NCBI GenBank assembly: GCA_000027065.2
Contig: FN543093.2
Coordinates: 314,074 to 378,073, forward strand
DNA length: 64,000 nt
Direction: 5' to 3'
Origin: Cronobacter turicensis z3032
GTDB lineage: Bacteria > Pseudomonadota > Gammaproteobacteria > Enterobacterales > Enterobacteriaceae
Shown here: piece by piece, positions 54,611-64,000 of the stretch
Numbering within the stretch: the stretch's first letter is position 1
Layout: each line of letters starts with the position of its first letter
Position numbers and translations under genes: made by a program
Notes under the pieces: model-generated
What the model saw: only the letters and a program-made list of their open reading frames with translations
What the model was told of the DNA's origin: nothing
The model's database searches: none

Positions 54611-56683
54611 CTACCGGCTGAGGGGCGCCAGATTTTCACCTTCGCGCGTGATCACCTCCGGTGGCAACGGTTTGCCGAGCAAATAGCCCTGTAAGGTGTT
54701 GCAGCCAAGCTCCGTGAGGAACTGCTGCTGTTCAACCGTTTCCACCCCTTCGGCCACTACCCGCAGATTAAGGGTCTTCGCCAGCGCTACAATGGCGGAA
54801 ACGATCGTCGCATCCTCGCCCTCGGCGCGTAATTCATTCACAAATGCGCGGTCAATTTTCAGTTCGCTGGCGGGCAGACGCTTCAGATAGAGTAGGCTCG
54901 AATAACCCGTACCGAAATCGTCAATCGACGCTTTCACGCCGAGCTCCGTGAGCCGGGTAAGCAATCGCACACTTTCATCCGGATTACTCATGGCCGTGGT
55001 TTCGGTCACTTCCAGAATCAGTTTCTCCGGCGCTATCTGATGGCGTTCAAGACAGCCCATTACCATCTCCACCAGGCCCGGCTGCTCAAACTGCATCGTG
55101 GAGAGATTCACGGCAACCGACCAGGCGGTGTGACCCGCCAGGTGCCACTCATTCAACTGGCGGCAGGCTTCGTCCAGCACCCATTCGCCAATATTAATAA
55201 TCATCCCGGTTTTTTCCGCCAGCGGCAGAAACGCATCAGGCGACAGCAGCCCGTATTGCGGATGCTGCCAGCGCAGCAGCGCCTCAAAACCGACAACCGG
55301 TCCGGAAGGCGCCTGGAATTTTGGCTGATAAACAAGGCGAAGCTCTTTACGCTCGCGCGCCAGCCAGAGATCATTCATCAACTGAAGCTGGGTCTGCGCC
55401 TGGGTGTTCATGGAAGGCTGGAAAAAACTGTAACCGTTACGGCCGGTGTGCTTGGTGTGGTACATCGCGGCATCGGCATTAAACAGCAGCTCACGGCTAT
55501 TTTTGCCGTCGTGCGGGTAGAAGGCGATGCCGATGCTGATCGTCACCACGACTTCATAAGGCTGAATGGTAAAAGGCGTATCGAACGCGTGCACCAGGGC
55601 GTTGGCAAGCCCCGCCGCGTCATTGGGCTGATCGGTTTCCGCCAGTAATACAAACTCATCGCCGCCGATGCGCGCCAGCGTAAACTGCCCTTTAAGCTGT
55701 TCCTTCAGGCGCTCGGTAACGGCAACCAAAAGCCGGTCGCCCGTGTTATGTCCGTAGGCGTCATTGACGGCTTTGAAGCCGTCGAGATCCATAAACATCA
55801 GCGTAAAACGGCTCTCTTCGCGATCGGCTTTGCTAATCGCCTGATCGAGACGATCCTCAAGCAGAATACGATTCGGCAGGCGCGTGAGCGTGTCGTGCAG
55901 CGCCAGCTGGGCCAGTTCTTTATTGGCTTCAGCCAGTGAAGAGGCGAGCAGCGAGGTGCGCGCCTGCAGACGGGCGTCGAACATCGACATCAGCAGCGAG
56001 ATGCCGAGTATCGCAAGCGTCACCAGCGTCACGACCAGCGCCAGCCAGCGGGTATTCACGCCCATATGCGTGGCATGGGTGTGGCCGGAAAAATTGGCGG
56101 CCAGCATACCGGTATAATGCATGCCCGCGATCGCAATCCCCATAATGATGGCGGCCCCCGCGCGCATCAGCGCGACGTGGCCCACATCCTGGCGCAGCCG
56201 GAAAGTGAGCCACAGCGCGGCCACCGAGGCCAGCAGGGCAATCACCACTGACAGCGCTACCCATCCCCAGGCCCAGATAATGCCCGGCTCCACCAGCAGC
56301 GCCGCCATACCGGTATAGTGCATCGCGGCAATACCGCAGCCCAGAACCAACGAGCCAGGAATAAGACGAGAGGCTTTTAGCTCAGCGCCGGACACCAGCC
56401 ACAGCGCGAACAGCGCGGAGCCGATGGCGATAAGCAGCGATGCCGTGGTAATGAGAGGGTCATAACTTAACGTGACAGGCAGGCTCATCGCCAGCATGCC
56501 GATAAAATGCATCGCCCAGATGCCTATGCCCATTGCGACGCTGCCGCCCACCAGCCAGATGCGCGCGACGTGGCCGCTGCTGGTGGTCACGCGCCCGGCC
56601 ATATTCAGCGCGGTACTTGACGCCAGGATAGCCACTATAAAAGAGGTCACAACAAGAACATGGTCGTAATGACTAACCAGCAT
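54611..56683 (-). CDS. MHYT-GGDEF-EAL cyclic-di-GMP protein
   Basis: A 690-aa membrane protein with three parts. The N-terminal sensor of about seven spans (1-240) carries three MHYT-type motifs (AMHFIGM, AMHYTGM, GMHYTGM), proposed to bind metal and sense oxygen, CO or NO. The GGDEF domain (about 265-425) has an intact RIGGDEF and the upstream DLDGFKAVND. It lacks the RxxD inhibitory site. The EAL domain (about 440-680) keeps FEALLRW, NLST, EVTE, DDFGTGYSS, LKIDRAF and EGVET, all catalytic positions. It could therefore both make and break c-di-GMP. In E. coli K-12 this interval (acrS to fis) holds yhdU and yhdJ instead. It resembles Pseudomonas MucR in layout. Confidence 0.93.
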   Translation of the reverse strand: MLVSHYDHVLVVTSFIVAILASSTALNMAGRVTTSSGHVARIWLVGGSVAMGIGIWAMHFIGMLAMSLPVTLSYDPLITTASLLIAIGSALFALWLVSGAELKASRLIPGSLVLGCGIAAMHYTGMAALLVEPGIIWAWGWVALSVVIALLASVAALWLTFRLRQDVGHVALMRAGAAIIMGIAIAGMHYTGMLAANFSGHTHATHMGVNTRWLALVVTLVTLAILGISLLMSMFDARLQARTSLLASSLAEANKELAQLALHDTLTRLPNRILLEDRLDQAISKADREESRFTLMFMDLDGFKAVNDAYGHNTGDRLLVAVTERLKEQLKGQFTLARIGGDEFVLLAETDQPNDAAGLANALVHAFDTPFTIQPYEVVVTISIGIAFYPHDGKNSRELLFNADAAMYHTKHTGRNGYSFFQPSMNTQAQTQLQLMNDLWLARERKELRLVYQPKFQAPSGPVVGFEALLRWQHPQYGLLSPDAFLPLAEKTGMIINIGEWVLDEACRQLNEWHLAGHTAWSVAVNLSTMQFEQPGLVEMVMGCLERHQIAPEKLILEVTETTAMSNPDESVRLLTRLTELGVKASIDDFGTGYSSLLYLKRLPASELKIDRAFVNELRAEGEDATIVSAIVALAKTLNLRVVAEGVETVEQQQFLTELGCNTLQGYLLGKPLPPEVITREGENLAPLSR

Positions 56684-56952
56684 GGCGTCTCATCCAAAAA
56701 GGGTCGTGCATCCTCAGGCCTTGCCTGGCGGGCCTGCGGAGTGTAGAGGGAGCGCTGAACATTATCACTGCCGAAAACCCGGCGGAAGCAATTTAAGACC
56801 CCTTAGTGTCAATGGATTTGACAGGTATAACCGTGTTCAGCCATGTCGCTACGGCGCCGATATTTCTGGCACGATACTGACATTAGTGTAGCGCGGGGGC
56901 GGTATTTGTCAGGCCAGGCGGGAGAACGGCGGCAGGGCGATCGGCACAAAAC
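56684..56952. other. Intergenic region between c-di-GMP gene and fis
   Basis: About 270 bp. The promoter of the MHYT-GGDEF-EAL gene should lie at the left end; short open frames here have no family match. A GC-rich imperfect dyad (CAGGCCTTGCCTGGCGGGCCTG) at 56717-56738 is the only structure that stands out. Confidence 0.5.
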
Positions 56953-56989
56953 AAAAAAGGCGCTTCCCCATGCCGGTTAGCGCCTTTTT
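56953..56989 (-). terminator. Terminator of dusB-fis
   Basis: Read on the - strand, AAAAAGGCGCTAACCGGC...GAAGCGCCTTTTTT forms a hairpin with a T-run about 25 bp after the fis stop. Confidence 0.85.
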
Positions 56990-57012
56990 AATCAGCAATT
57001 TACTAAGCGAAC

Positions 57013-57309
57013 TTAGTTCATGCCGTATTTTTTCAATTTTTTACGCAGCGTACCGCGGTTGATACCCATCATCAGCGCAGCGCGGGTCTGGTTGCCGCGG
57101 GTGTATTGCATCACCATGTCCAACAGGGGCTGTTCTACTTCAGCCAGTACCAGCTCATACAGATCATTAACATCCTGACCATTCAGTTGAGCAAAATAGT
57201 TCTTCAGTGCCTGTTTTACCGAGTCACGCAGGGGCTTTTGAGTCACCTGATCCTGAGAGTTAACGGTAGAAACGGTCAGTACGTCAGAATTTACGCGTTG
57301 TTCGAACAT
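57013..57309 (-). CDS. fis: DNA-binding protein Fis
   Basis: A 98-aa nucleoid protein and activator of rRNA and tRNA promoters, abundant in early growth. The sequence is essentially that of E. coli Fis, including the beta-hairpin arms (about 11-26) and the C-terminal helix-turn-helix ([20 protein letters not shown], about 73-92). It follows dusB by 25 bp and is expressed from the dusB promoter. It links this end of the window to the rrn and thrU-tufB promoters it regulates. Confidence 0.98.
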
Positions 57310-57334
57310 AGTTCTGTCAGCTCTTTATTTCTGT

Positions 57335-58300
57335 TTACGCAAAATTTTCGAAGTATGCCTCCAACGCCTCCAGCTGTTCGCTGGCATCCTCAATGGCGTT
57401 GAATGTGCGCCGAAACTGGTCATCTGGAGCATGTTCCTGGAGATACCAGGCTACATGTTTACGCGCGATTCGGTACCCCTTTGCCTGGCCGTAAAAGTCA
57501 TGCAATTCCCGAACGTGCGCGCAAAGCAAACGCTTAACCTCTGCCAGAGGCAGAGGGGGCAGCAACTCCCCAGTGTCCAGATAGTGCTGGATTTCCCGGA
57601 AGATCCAGGGTCTTCCCTGAGCCGCGCGACCTATCATCAGAGCATCAGCCCCTGTATAGTCGAGCACAGCTCTGGCTTTATGCGGGGAAGTAATGTCGCC
57701 ATTCGCAATAACCGGAATGGAGACCTTCTGCTTAACTGTCCGAATGCTGTCGTATTCTGCGTTGCCCTGAAACAAACAGGCGCGCGTGCGGCCATGAATC
57801 GTCAGCGCCTGAATACCACATTCTTCAGCCAATTGGGCAATTTCTACACAGTTACGGTTAGCCGGATCCCAGCCGGTGCGAATTTTCAGCGTAACGGGAA
57901 CGTCCACTGCGTTAACTACCGCGGTCAGGATAGACTTCACCAGTTCCGGGTATTGCAGAAGGGCTGAACCTGCCAGCTTGCGATTCACTTTTTTAGCCGG
58001 GCAACCCATATTGATATCAATAATCTGGGCGCCGTTATCCACGTTAATACGCGCGGCTTCCGCCATCTCTTCGGGCACGCTGCCGGCAATTTGCACCGTG
58101 CGAATACCCGGCTCATCCACATGTACCATCCGCAACCGGGATTTATCGCTCGCCCAGACTTCAGGGTTAGAGGACATCATCTCAGAAACGGTTAACCCTG
58201 CTCCCATCTCGTAGCACAGCGTCCGAAACGGTCTGTCTGTAATGCCAGCCATCGGGGCTGCGATCAGGCGATTTCTGAGCTGGTAGTGTCCGATACGCAT
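57335..58300 (-). CDS. dusB: tRNA-dihydrouridine synthase B
   Basis: FMN- and NADPH-dependent enzyme that reduces uridine in the tRNA D-loop (U17 in E. coli). From the ATG at 58300 ([13 protein letters not shown]) it is 321 aa, as in E. coli. It has the FMN-binding [12 protein letters not shown], the active-site Cys in [10 protein letters not shown] (about residue 100) and the phosphate-binding VIANGDI and [14 protein letters not shown]. An in-frame ATG at 58318 has a better-placed CAGG and would add MVISSL; which start is used is open. First gene of dusB-fis. Confidence 0.95.
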   Translation of the reverse strand: MRIGHYQLRNRLIAAPMAGITDRPFRTLCYEMGAGLTVSEMMSSNPEVWASDKSRLRMVHVDEPGIRTVQIAGSVPEEMAEAARINVDNGAQIIDINMGCPAKKVNRKLAGSALLQYPELVKSILTAVVNAVDVPVTLKIRTGWDPANRNCVEIAQLAEECGIQALTIHGRTRACLFQGNAEYDSIRTVKQKVSIPVIANGDITSPHKARAVLDYTGADALMIGRAAQGRPWIFREIQHYLDTGELLPPLPLAEVKRLLCAHVRELHDFYGQAKGYRIARKHVAWYLQEHAPDDQFRRTFNAIEDASEQLEALEAYFENFA

Positions 58301-58339
58301 GAGTGAAGAAATGACCATACTGTGCCTGCAAGGCGGCGT

Positions 58340-58368
58340 ATATTACGCATTTTTTGCACGAGATGAAA
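58340..58368 (-). promoter_or_regulatory. Promoter of dusB-fis
   Basis: On the - strand a -35 TTTCAT (58363-58368), 17-bp spacer and -10 TAATAT (58340-58345), followed by ACGCCGCC. It matches the E. coli fis promoter, known for its growth-phase pulse and stringent control. From here to 58640 I see only A+T-rich DNA. Confidence 0.85.
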
Positions 58369-58640
58369 GGCCAAACTTTGAACAATCCGATGCGACAGAT
58401 CAATGAATCGGCGTCTGTACTGAATCCCTTAATAAATTAAACTTAACAATCATAGCGTTAAACAAAATCGCTGAAAAAACATACGTGAAAAAAATCCCGG
58501 AAAACGTTCTTTTTTTAACGAAACGGCAGGCGCAGAAGCGAGATAAACGGCGATAAATTGTGCGAATTAAGCGATAAAATGCGATCTGAGTCTCGTTATA
58601 TCGCTGGTGGATCCTGCGAGGGAGGGCAGAAATGCTGGTT

Positions 58641-58666
58641 AAAAGGCGGGCGGACTTTTCCGCCCG
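58641..58666 (-). terminator. Terminator of the carbonic anhydrase gene
   Basis: GGGCGG-AAAAGT-CCGCCC on the - strand followed by GCCTTTTAA, directly after the stop codon at 58674. Confidence 0.8.
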
Positions 58667-58673
58667 TAGTGGA

Positions 58674-59414
58674 TTATTCTACGACTACACGCCCGTGAAG
58701 AGGCTGCACGGGACGGTTATTATCGTGATGCATAACCTGTTTGAATTTATTGAGCTGCTCTGATGACAGCGTCAGTGGATGCTTCAGCACAAGCCAGGCA
58801 ATACCTTCACTGCAGGGCGGCGTGGTTAGCGAACCGCTAAAACGATAGTACGTCTTATCTTTCGGCAGCAGTTTATTGATATCGATAGCGGCGGTCAGCG
58901 GTTGACTGGCGTCGGCATGGTCAGGCAGCGCCTGCCAGAGCTTCTCAAGTTCGGCGTTCGCCGCTCCGGTTTTAAACATCACCGCGACAACCGCTATCTC
59001 ACCGGCCGCGTTTTTATGCACCAGATGCATTTCGAGATCGTAATGCTTGCCGTGAAGCGTATTTTCACTTGGCGCATGGAAATGGAACTGCTGGAGGCGA
59101 TACGGCACGCCATCGATCAGGACGTTATCTTGCGTTGTTTCCGGCAGTGTCGCCTGAATAGTATGGCCGTTATTGAGGATCAGCGACGGGCCGTCAATAT
59201 AGTGCGTATTCAGCGGCACGACATGGGCTTTTAACGTGTTGTCGATATCAATAGGTGACTGGTTCATGCCTTTCTGGCACAGGCTGAAATCCGGATCCAG
59301 CGATCCCCAGTGATCGGGCGCGCCTTCACCTTCATAACTCCAGTGAGAGGCCATCGCCAGGGCGGGGAACAGACTCAGGGCGAGCCAAACGGAACGAGCA
59401 ATTTTCGTAGCCAT
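58674..59414 (-). CDS. cah: Periplasmic alpha-carbonic anhydrase
   Basis: Zinc enzyme that interconverts CO2 and bicarbonate, 246 aa. A signal peptide ends near AMA (about 19-22), so the enzyme acts in the periplasm. The three zinc His ligands are His111 and His113 in QFHFHAPSE and His130 in EMHLVH. Glu117 and Thr198 (SLTTPPCSEG) complete the proton network, and Cys46 and Cys201 are placed for the family disulfide. Full length for the class. It sits alone between dusB and prmA, a site where E. coli K-12 has no gene. Confidence 0.95.
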   Translation of the reverse strand: MATKIARSVWLALSLFPALAMASHWSYEGEGAPDHWGSLDPDFSLCQKGMNQSPIDIDNTLKAHVVPLNTHYIDGPSLILNNGHTIQATLPETTQDNVLIDGVPYRLQQFHFHAPSENTLHGKHYDLEMHLVHKNAAGEIAVVAVMFKTGAANAELEKLWQALPDHADASQPLTAAIDINKLLPKDKTYYRFSGSLTTPPCSEGIAWLVLKHPLTLSSEQLNKFKQVMHHDNNRPVQPLHGRVVVE

Positions 59415-59528
59415 AAACGAATTCTCTGTATGAATAATGAATGCTTTCTCATTCGTGAAATATATATTTCACACAGTTATTATAAGGTTATGGCGGGTCA
59501 CCCAAAAATCAAACAGTGTATAAAAAAA

Positions 59529-59561
59529 CAAAAAAGCGCGGAGAATGCCGCGCTTTTTTGT
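59529..59561. terminator. Terminator between prmA and carbonic anhydrase gene
   Basis: AAAAAGCGCGG-AGAATG-CCGCGCTTTTTT lies about 35 bp past the prmA stop; the symmetric A/T tracts would let it work in both directions. Confidence 0.88.
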
Positions 59562-59594
59562 AACGATTGATGCTTTAGCTGTTAGTGATGGACT

Positions 59595-60476
59595 CTAGCG
59601 CTTCACGCCGGTAATCCGGCACCACTCTTCTTTTTCCACGACCGGATCGAGCGTAAACAGCGCGTCATACGCCTCGCATACGCTTTGTGCCTGGCTTGCC
59701 AGAATACCGGAAAGGCCCAGTCGCCCGCCCTGAACCGGCAGTACGCTAATCAGCGGCGCGAGTTCGCGCAGCGGGCCTGCAAGAATATTGGCGACTACGA
59801 CGTCAGCCTGCATATCCGCGGGCTGGTTTTCCGGGAGATAAAGCTCCAGGCGCTCCGAGACGCCGTTGCGCTCGGCATTATCGCGGCTCGCCTGAATCGC
59901 CTGCGGGTCGATATCCACGCCGATCGCTTTCGCCGCGCCCAGTTTCAGTGCGGCAATCGCCAGAATGCCGGAGCCGCAGCCAAAATCGATAACGGTTTTA
60001 CCGGCCAGATCCAGCCCGTCCAGCCACTGCAGGCAGAGGGAGGTCGTCGGGTGTGTGCCGGTGCCGAACGCCAGGCCCGGATCGAGCATCACGTTAACGG
60101 CGTTCTCATCCGGCACGTCGCGCCAGCTTGGGCAGATCCACAGCCTTTCGCCGAAGCGCATCGGGTGGAAGTTATCCATCCACTCGCGCTCCCAGTCTTT
60201 ATCTTCCAGCTGCTCGATTTTATGGGCGAAGCCTGCGCCGGGAAGCGGGGCGTTTTCCAGCATGGCGACCACATCCTGCATGTCTGTTTCCGCGTCAAAC
60301 AGGCCGATGACGTCGGTATCGCCCCACAGGCGAGTTTCACCCGGCAGCGGCTCGAACACCGGCGTGTCGTGGGTGTCCTGGAAGGTCACGGAGACCGCGC
60401 CGCTTTCCATCAGCGCATCGCTAATCGCTTCGGCGTTAGCGCCAGTGGTGTTTATTTTCAGTTGGATCCAGGGCAT
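59595..60476 (-). CDS. prmA: Ribosomal protein L11 methyltransferase PrmA
   Basis: SAM-dependent enzyme that trimethylates ribosomal protein L11 (encoded at 10076 in this window) at Lys and N-terminal positions. From the ATG at 60476 it is 293 aa, as in E. coli ([12 protein letters not shown]). The SAM-binding motif [15 protein letters not shown] lies near 160-175 and NILAGPL near 225. An ATG at 60488, overlapping the panF stop as ATGA, could add MSNA. Last gene of yhdT-panF-prmA. Confidence 0.95.
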   Translation of the reverse strand: MPWIQLKINTTGANAEAISDALMESGAVSVTFQDTHDTPVFEPLPGETRLWGDTDVIGLFDAETDMQDVVAMLENAPLPGAGFAHKIEQLEDKDWEREWMDNFHPMRFGERLWICPSWRDVPDENAVNVMLDPGLAFGTGTHPTTSLCLQWLDGLDLAGKTVIDFGCGSGILAIAALKLGAAKAIGVDIDPQAIQASRDNAERNGVSERLELYLPENQPADMQADVVVANILAGPLRELAPLISVLPVQGGRLGLSGILASQAQSVCEAYDALFTLDPVVEKEEWCRITGVKR

Positions 60477-60484
60477 GGCATTAC

Positions 60485-61939
60485 TCATTCATTAACAGAG
60501 GAAACAGGCGCGGCCTGCGGAACCGGGCGACCGAAAAGGTTACCCGCCACAAAGGCCAGCAGACTCAACAGCAGGGACGGCACAATTGGATGAAAGCCGA
60601 ACAGCTGTATTTTAAACGTGGCCAGCAGCGCGTAAAGCACGCCGCCGACAATCATACCGGACAGCGCGCCTGCCGCGTTGGCGCGTTCCCAGTAAAGGCC
60701 CAGCACCAGCGGCCAGAGGAACACGGCTTCCAGCCCGCCAAAGGCCAGCAGGTTGAGCCAGATAATCATTTCGGGCGGACGCCACGCGGCCAGCAGCAGC
60801 AGGACACTGAGCACTAACGTAATCAGCGACGACATCCGCTTCAGGCGTTTCTCGTTGTGGATCTCCGCCGGACGGAGATTCAGCCACAGATCTTTGACGA
60901 TCGTCGCGGAAGACTGCAACAGCTGCGCGTTGATCGTCGACATGATCGCAGCCATCGGCGCGGCGAGGAAGATCCCGGCGGCGAAGGGCGGCAGAACCGT
61001 CACCATCAGCGTCGGGATAACCAGATCGGGCACATGTAAATCCGGAAGCACCGCGCGGCCCAGCGCACCGGCAAGATGCATCCCCAACATCAAAATCGCC
61101 ACGACAATCGTGCCGAGAATAATGCCGCGATGCACCGCTTTGCTGTCTTTATAGGAGATACAGCGCACCGCCGTATGCGGCAGGCCGATCACTCCGAAAC
61201 AGACCAGCACCCAGAACGACGTCATAAACGCGGGCGACAGCATATCTTCCGCGCCCTGCGGCGACACCAGTTTCGGGTCGATATGCTGAAGCTTATCCAC
61301 CGCGCTGTGCAGGCCGCCAGCCGCATGGACTACGCCTATCAGCAAGACGGTGGTGCCGATAAGCATCACCAGACCCTGCAGCGTGTCGTTAAGGACGCTT
61401 GCGCGAAAACCGCCGAACGCGGTGTAGAGCGCAATACTGATGCCAAAAATCAGCAGGCCGGTTTCGTAAGGAATGCCCGCTGCCGTCTCCAGCAGGCGCG
61501 CGCCGCCGATAAACTGTACCGTCATGGCGCCAATAAACGCCACCAGCAGGCTCAGGCTCGCCAGCCATACCAGCAGCCGACTCTGAAAGCGCGCGTAGAG
61601 CATATCGTTAAGCGTCACGGCGTTATAACGCCGAGAGAGGATGGCGAATTTCTTGCCGAGAATACCGAGCGACAGCCAGACGGCAGGCAGCTGGATCATC
61701 GCCAGCAGCACCCAGCCGAGCCCATATTTATACGCGGCGCCCGGCCCGCCGATAAACGAGCTGGCGCTGACATAAGTGGCGGTCAGCGTCATCGCCAACA
61801 CCACGCCGCCCATCGAACGACTGCCGAGGAAATATTCATTCAGGAAATTGCCGCTGCTGCGGCGCTTCATCGCATACAGCGACAGGCCAAACACCACCAG
61901 CAAATAGGCGACAAGAGGCACAATGACGTCATGCTGCAT
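60485..61939 (-). CDS. panF: Sodium/pantothenate symporter PanF
   Basis: Inner-membrane sodium:solute symporter (SSS family), 484 aa (483 in E. coli), with about 12-13 predicted spans. It supplies the substrate of CoaA, encoded at 5439-6389. Typical SSS segments are present ([30 protein letters not shown] near the N-terminus in two pieces, and [25 protein letters not shown]). Its start overlaps yhdT by 11 bp and its stop overlaps the possible prmA ATGA. Confidence 0.96.
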   Translation of the reverse strand: MQHDVIVPLVAYLLVVFGLSLYAMKRRSSGNFLNEYFLGSRSMGGVVLAMTLTATYVSASSFIGGPGAAYKYGLGWVLLAMIQLPAVWLSLGILGKKFAILSRRYNAVTLNDMLYARFQSRLLVWLASLSLLVAFIGAMTVQFIGGARLLETAAGIPYETGLLIFGISIALYTAFGGFRASVLNDTLQGLVMLIGTTVLLIGVVHAAGGLHSAVDKLQHIDPKLVSPQGAEDMLSPAFMTSFWVLVCFGVIGLPHTAVRCISYKDSKAVHRGIILGTIVVAILMLGMHLAGALGRAVLPDLHVPDLVIPTLMVTVLPPFAAGIFLAAPMAAIMSTINAQLLQSSATIVKDLWLNLRPAEIHNEKRLKRMSSLITLVLSVLLLLAAWRPPEMIIWLNLLAFGGLEAVFLWPLVLGLYWERANAAGALSGMIVGGVLYALLATFKIQLFGFHPIVPSLLLSLLAFVAGNLFGRPVPQAAPVSSVNE

Positions 61940-62171
61940 CGTTATCCTCCAGAGGAATGTCGCGGAAAATCACGCGCACCATCAGCCAGCAAAGCAGAAT
62001 AAACAGCAGCGGCACCAGCAGGCAGGCCATCTCAAACCAGTGCGGCAGGCCAGTGATGCCCTGTTGCGAATCAGGTAAGTAAGCGGCCACCAACCAGGCG
62101 GCGAGATAGAGGAGGGTCAGCCACAGCGCCCAGCGCGCTTCTTTATGGGCCTGAACAAAGCGTTTGTCCAT
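61929..62171 (-). CDS. yhdT: DUF997 membrane protein YhdT
   Basis: An 80-aa inner-membrane protein with two predicted spans (about 16-34 and 49-68) and a conserved N-terminus (MDKRFVQAHKEARWAL). The start at 62171 has AGGG 8 nt upstream and equals E. coli YhdT in length; ATG 62177 lies too close to that motif. It always precedes panF and overlaps it, so it may be a small partner of the symporter; that is inference. Confidence 0.93.
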   Translation of the reverse strand: MDKRFVQAHKEARWALWLTLLYLAAWLVAAYLPDSQQGITGLPHWFEMACLLVPLLFILLCWLMVRVIFRDIPLEDNDAA

Positions 62172-62229
62172 TGTCATACCCTGTCAGTGAAGAAAGCGGC
62201 GATTGTACCCTGGCACTTCCGGGGAGGCA

Positions 62230-62259
62230 CAAAAAATAAAGGCCAGCAGAGCTGGCCTT
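62230..62259 (-). terminator. Terminator of accBC
   Basis: AAGGCCAGC-TCT-GCTGGCCTTTATTTTTT on the - strand, about 20 bp after the accC stop. Confidence 0.9.
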
Positions 62260-62276
62260 GTGCAGGGAAACGGGGC

Positions 62277-63626
62277 TTATTTTTCTTGCAGGCCCAGTTT
62301 CTTCTCCAGGTAATGGATGTTTGTTCCACCGTGCTGGAAGTTTTCGTCGTTCATGATGCGGGTTTGCAGATCAACGTTGGTTTTGATGCCGTCGATGATC
62401 AACTCCTGCAGGGCGTTACGCATACGGGCCAGCGCCACGTCGCGGTTTTCGCCATAGCAGATGAGCTTGCCGATCATGGAATCGTAATACGGCGGTACGG
62501 TATAACCGGCGTAAATATGCGATTCCCAACGAACGCCAAAGCCGCCAGGCGCATGGAAGCGCGTGATTTTACCCGGGCTTGGCAGGAACGTGTTCGGGTC
62601 TTCGGCGTTGATACGGCATTCGACCGCATGGCCTTTGACCACGACTTCTTCCTGTTTGATAGAGAGCGGCTGACCGGCAGCGATACGCAGCTGCTCTTTG
62701 ATAAGGTCAACGCCCGTGATCATCTCGGTCACCGGATGCTCTACCTGAATACGGGTGTTCATCTCGATAAAGTAGAACTCGCCGTTTTCAAACAGGAACT
62801 CAAACGTACCCGCGCCGCGATAGCCGATATCCACACACGCTTTCGCGCAGCGCTCGCCGATATAACGACGCAGTTCCGGGGTAATGCCCGGCGCTGGCGC
62901 TTCTTCGACGACTTTCTGGTGACGACGCTGCATAGAGCAGTCGCGTTCCGCCAGATAGATAGCGTTGCCCTGACCGTCCGCCAGCACCTGAATTTCGATG
63001 TGGCGTGGGTTTTCCAGGTACTTCTCCATGTAGACCATATCGTTGCTGAAAGCGGCTTTCGCTTCCGCTTTGGTCATGGAGATGGACTGCGCCAGTTCAG
63101 CATCGCTGCGCACAACGCGCATACCGCGACCGCCGCCGCCGCCGGATGCTTTGATAATCACCGGGTAGCCGATGCGTTTCGCATGGGCGCGGTTCTTATC
63201 CATATCGTCGCCCAGCGGGCCGTCAGAGCCCGGTACGGTCGGTACGCCCGCTTTTTTCATCGCGGTGATCGCGGACACTTTATCGCCCATCAGACGGATG
63301 GTGTCAGCTTTCGGGCCAATGAAGATAAAGCCGGAGCGCTCAACCTGCTCGGCGAAGTTGGCGTTCTCAGAGAGGAAGCCATAACCCGGGTGAATAGCTA
63401 CCGCGCCAGTAATTTCAGCGGCTGCGATGATTGCCGGGATGTTCAGATAGCTTTTGACTGACGGCGCCGGACCGATGCACACGGTCTCGTCAGCCAGCAA
63501 TACGTGTTTCAGATCGCGGTCCGCAGTGGAATGCACAGCAACGGTCTTGATGCCCAGTTCTTTACAGGCACGAAGAATACGCAGTGCGATTTCGCCGCGG
63601 TTAGCGATGACAATTTTATCCAGCAT
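62277..63626 (-). CDS. accC: Biotin carboxylase AccC
   Basis: ATP-grasp subunit of acetyl-CoA carboxylase that carboxylates biotin on AccB, first step of fatty-acid synthesis. From the ATG at 63626 it is 449 aa, as in E. coli ([17 protein letters not shown]). The ATP lid [12 protein letters not shown] is at about 159-170, the catalytic ERDCS and RRHQK follow, and [22 protein letters not shown] carries metal-binding Glu and catalytic Arg. The frame opens 13 codons upstream into the accB end. It follows accB by 10 bp. Confidence 0.98.
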   Translation of the reverse strand: MLDKIVIANRGEIALRILRACKELGIKTVAVHSTADRDLKHVLLADETVCIGPAPSVKSYLNIPAIIAAAEITGAVAIHPGYGFLSENANFAEQVERSGFIFIGPKADTIRLMGDKVSAITAMKKAGVPTVPGSDGPLGDDMDKNRAHAKRIGYPVIIKASGGGGGRGMRVVRSDAELAQSISMTKAEAKAAFSNDMVYMEKYLENPRHIEIQVLADGQGNAIYLAERDCSMQRRHQKVVEEAPAPGITPELRRYIGERCAKACVDIGYRGAGTFEFLFENGEFYFIEMNTRIQVEHPVTEMITGVDLIKEQLRIAAGQPLSIKQEEVVVKGHAVECRINAEDPNTFLPSPGKITRFHAPGGFGVRWESHIYAGYTVPPYYDSMIGKLICYGENRDVALARMRNALQELIIDGIKTNVDLQTRIMNDENFQHGGTNIHYLEKKLGLQEK

Positions 63627-63636
63627 GTTCGCCTCG

Positions 63637-64000
63637 TTATTCGATGACAACCAGCGGCTCGTCAAATTCTACTGGCTGACCGCTTTCCACCAGGATCGCT
63701 TTCACAACGCCTGCTTTGTCGGATTCGATCTGGTTCATCATTTTCATCGCTTCAACGATGCACAGGGTGTCGCCCACGTTGACTTTCTGGCCTACTTCCA
63801 CAAACGCTTTCGCATCCGGGCTCGGGGTACGATAGAAGGTACCAACCATCGGGGAACGTACGATGTGACCACTGACTTCTGCGGCAGCCGGAGCTTCCAT
63901 CGCCGGAGCGGCAGCCGGAGCAACAGCGTTAGACAGGGCCGGCTGGGGCTGCATCATTGGCGCGGCATACGCCTGCTGCATCATCGGGAAGCCCGTATTA
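63637..64000 (-). CDS. accB: Biotin carboxyl carrier protein AccB (5' end beyond window)
   Basis: Carrier subunit of acetyl-CoA carboxylase; biotin is attached by BirA, encoded at 4441. About 120 C-terminal residues are present and the N-terminal 35 or so lie outside the window. The Pro/Ala-rich linker is followed by the biotinyl domain with [12 protein letters not shown], whose Lys is the biotinylated residue, and the thumb sequence RTPSPDAK. The C-terminus EPLVVIE matches E. coli. An in-window Met (63984) is not the true start. Confidence 0.97.
   Translation of the reverse strand, partial: NTGFPMMQQAYAAPMMQPQPALSNAVAPAAAPAMEAPAAAEVSGHIVRSPMVGTFYRTPSPDAKAFVEVGQKVNVGDTLCIVEAMKMMNQIESDKAGVVKAILVESGQPVEFDEPLVVIE

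Overview
The window is a stretch of an enterobacterial chromosome. Gene order, protein sequences and rRNA sequences are very close to Escherichia coli throughout. The 16S rRNA, the G+C-rich third codon positions and several loci absent from E. coli K-12 at these sites make Cronobacter, or a close relative, the best guess; that genus call is an inference from memory, not a computed identification.

Layout. (1) 1-3284: 3' part of an rRNA operon (23S, 5S, terminator) in the rrnB position. (2) 3.4-6.4 kb: murB-birA, convergent with coaA. (3) 6.9-21.1 kb: the translation/transcription block thrU-tyrU-glyT-thrT-tufB, secE-nusG, rplKA, rplJL-rpoBC, all on the + strand. tufB carries an 88/89-bp tandem duplication that breaks its frame. 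(4) 21.2-24.3 kb: a small accessory island between rpoC and the thi operon. It holds an exported alpha/beta hydrolase convergent with, and overlapping, a membrane-anchored AraC-type regulator, plus an orphan PTS IIB-IIA pair with CRP-like and LacI-type operators. (5) 24.4-30.0 kb: thiCEFSGH behind a TPP riboswitch. (6) 30.0-38.0 kb: rsd, nudC, hemE, nfi, yjaG, hupA, yjaH, then purHD on the - strand with a PurR box. (7) 38.2-43.9 kb: a complete rRNA operon, 16S-tRNA-Ile-tRNA-Ala-23S-5S-tRNA-Thr-5S. Its upstream neighbour (purH) is that of E. coli rrnE, while its 3' end (tRNA-Thr plus second 5S, then yhdZ) is that of E. coli rrnD. (8) 44.0-48.2 kb: yhdWXYZ (aapJQMP) amino-acid ABC transporter behind a sigma-54 promoter and NtrC-like sites. 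(9) 48.7-57 kb: yhdV, acrEF with divergent acrS, and an MHYT-GGDEF-EAL cyclic-di-GMP protein. (10) 57-64 kb: dusB-fis, a periplasmic alpha-carbonic anhydrase, yhdT-panF-prmA, and accBC (accB runs off the window).

Most of the DNA is conserved housekeeping sequence. The points most worth a second look are the tufB lesion (real mutation or contig-join artefact), the rrnE/rrnD hybrid operon (an origin-spanning inversion or a misjoin), the rebuilt Ntr-type control region of yhdW, the orphan PTS pair with its regulatory DNA, and the c-di-GMP gene beside fis. I did not find a clearly new defence or biosynthetic system, CRISPR array, prophage or insertion sequence.
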